From NCBI GenBank assembly GCA_035711845.1, contig DASTBU010000046.1, positions 1-17,654 of the forward strand: a stretch of 17,654 nucleotides of DNA, given 5' to 3'. Positions within the stretch are counted from its first letter, which is position 1, and each line of letters starts with the position of its first letter. The notes under the pieces were generated by a model that saw only the letters and a list, made by a program, of their open reading frames with translations, searched no databases and was not told the DNA's origin. This document shows positions 17,575-17,654 of the stretch, in pieces. The DNA is from DASTBU01 sp035711845 (lineage in GTDB: Bacteria; Acidobacteriota; Vicinamibacteria; Vicinamibacterales; 2-12-FULL-66-21). The position numbers and the translations under genes were made by a program.

Positions 17575-17654
17575 CTACTGGTAGACCCGTTCGATGCGCG
17601 ACCCGACGCGGCACAGGAGCTCGTAGGGAATCGCACCGATCGCCGCCGCCATCT
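17575..17654 (-). CDS. alr: Alanine racemase, C-terminal end only
   Basis: Only the last ~25 residues are in the window: MAAAIGAIPYELLCRVGSRI then ERVYQ and a TAG stop at 17575-17577. The pattern I-G-x-I-P-Y-E-x-x-C-x-x-x-x-R-x-x-R-x-Y is the characteristic C-terminus of alanine racemase, the PLP enzyme that makes D-alanine for peptidoglycan. The neighbourhood with radA supports the call. Because so little is present, related fold-type III racemases cannot be excluded. Confidence 0.8.
   Translation of the reverse strand, partial: MAAAIGAIPYELLCRVGSRIERVYQ

Overview
The window is a high-GC bacterial chromosome segment in which every gene I can support lies on the minus strand. Read in the direction of transcription (right to left) it has two parts. 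The right part (about 10.4-17.65 kb) is a housekeeping run: the end of alr, then radA, a membrane PIN/TRAM protein of the YacL type, plsC, a fused ispDF, gltX and rlmB. The left part (1 to about 10.3 kb) is the classic translation/transcription cluster: tRNA-Thr(UGU), tRNA-Tyr(GUA), tRNA-Gly(UCC), tRNA-Thr(GGU), tuf, rpmG, tRNA-Trp(CCA), secE, nusG, rplK, rplA, rplJ, rplL and rpoB, which runs off the left edge. The order of the four tRNAs plus tuf is the same as the Escherichia coli thrU-tyrU-glyT-thrT-tufB operon.

Organism: gene content, GC-rich codon use, the fused IspDF, a proteobacterial-type insert in RpoB and lineage-type inserts in RpoB and EF-Tu suggest Acidobacteriota (possibly Vicinamibacteria) or a nearby phylum. 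This is inference from memory of these families. No 16S rRNA gene is present to settle it.

Functionally, the left cluster supplies the EF-Tu cycle, four tRNAs that feed it, L33, the SecE translocase subunit, the NusG elongation factor, the L11/L1 and L10/L12 stalk proteins and the beta subunit of RNA polymerase. The right cluster covers DNA repair (RadA), phospholipid acylation (PlsC), isoprenoid precursor synthesis (IspDF), glutamyl-tRNA synthesis (GltX) and 23S rRNA 2'-O-methylation (RlmB).

The ordinary gene order hides several unusual things. (1) RpoB carries an extra segment of about 61 residues with eight cysteines arranged as two zinc ribbons near its N-terminus, and a second insert of about 45 residues after the rifampicin region. 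(2) EF-Tu has a rewritten switch I that is five residues longer and lacks the usual Arg-Gly before the Mg-binding threonine. (3) Many intergenic spacers are filled with degenerate direct repeats of period 7, in at least four sequence families. Several are arranged as inverted pairs, the best being a 49-bp inverted repeat with 45 matches between alr and radA, and three GC-rich blocks match the G-quadruplex pattern. (4) Spacers in the ribosomal and tRNA parts also carry perfect 8-10 bp GC hairpins without U-tracts.
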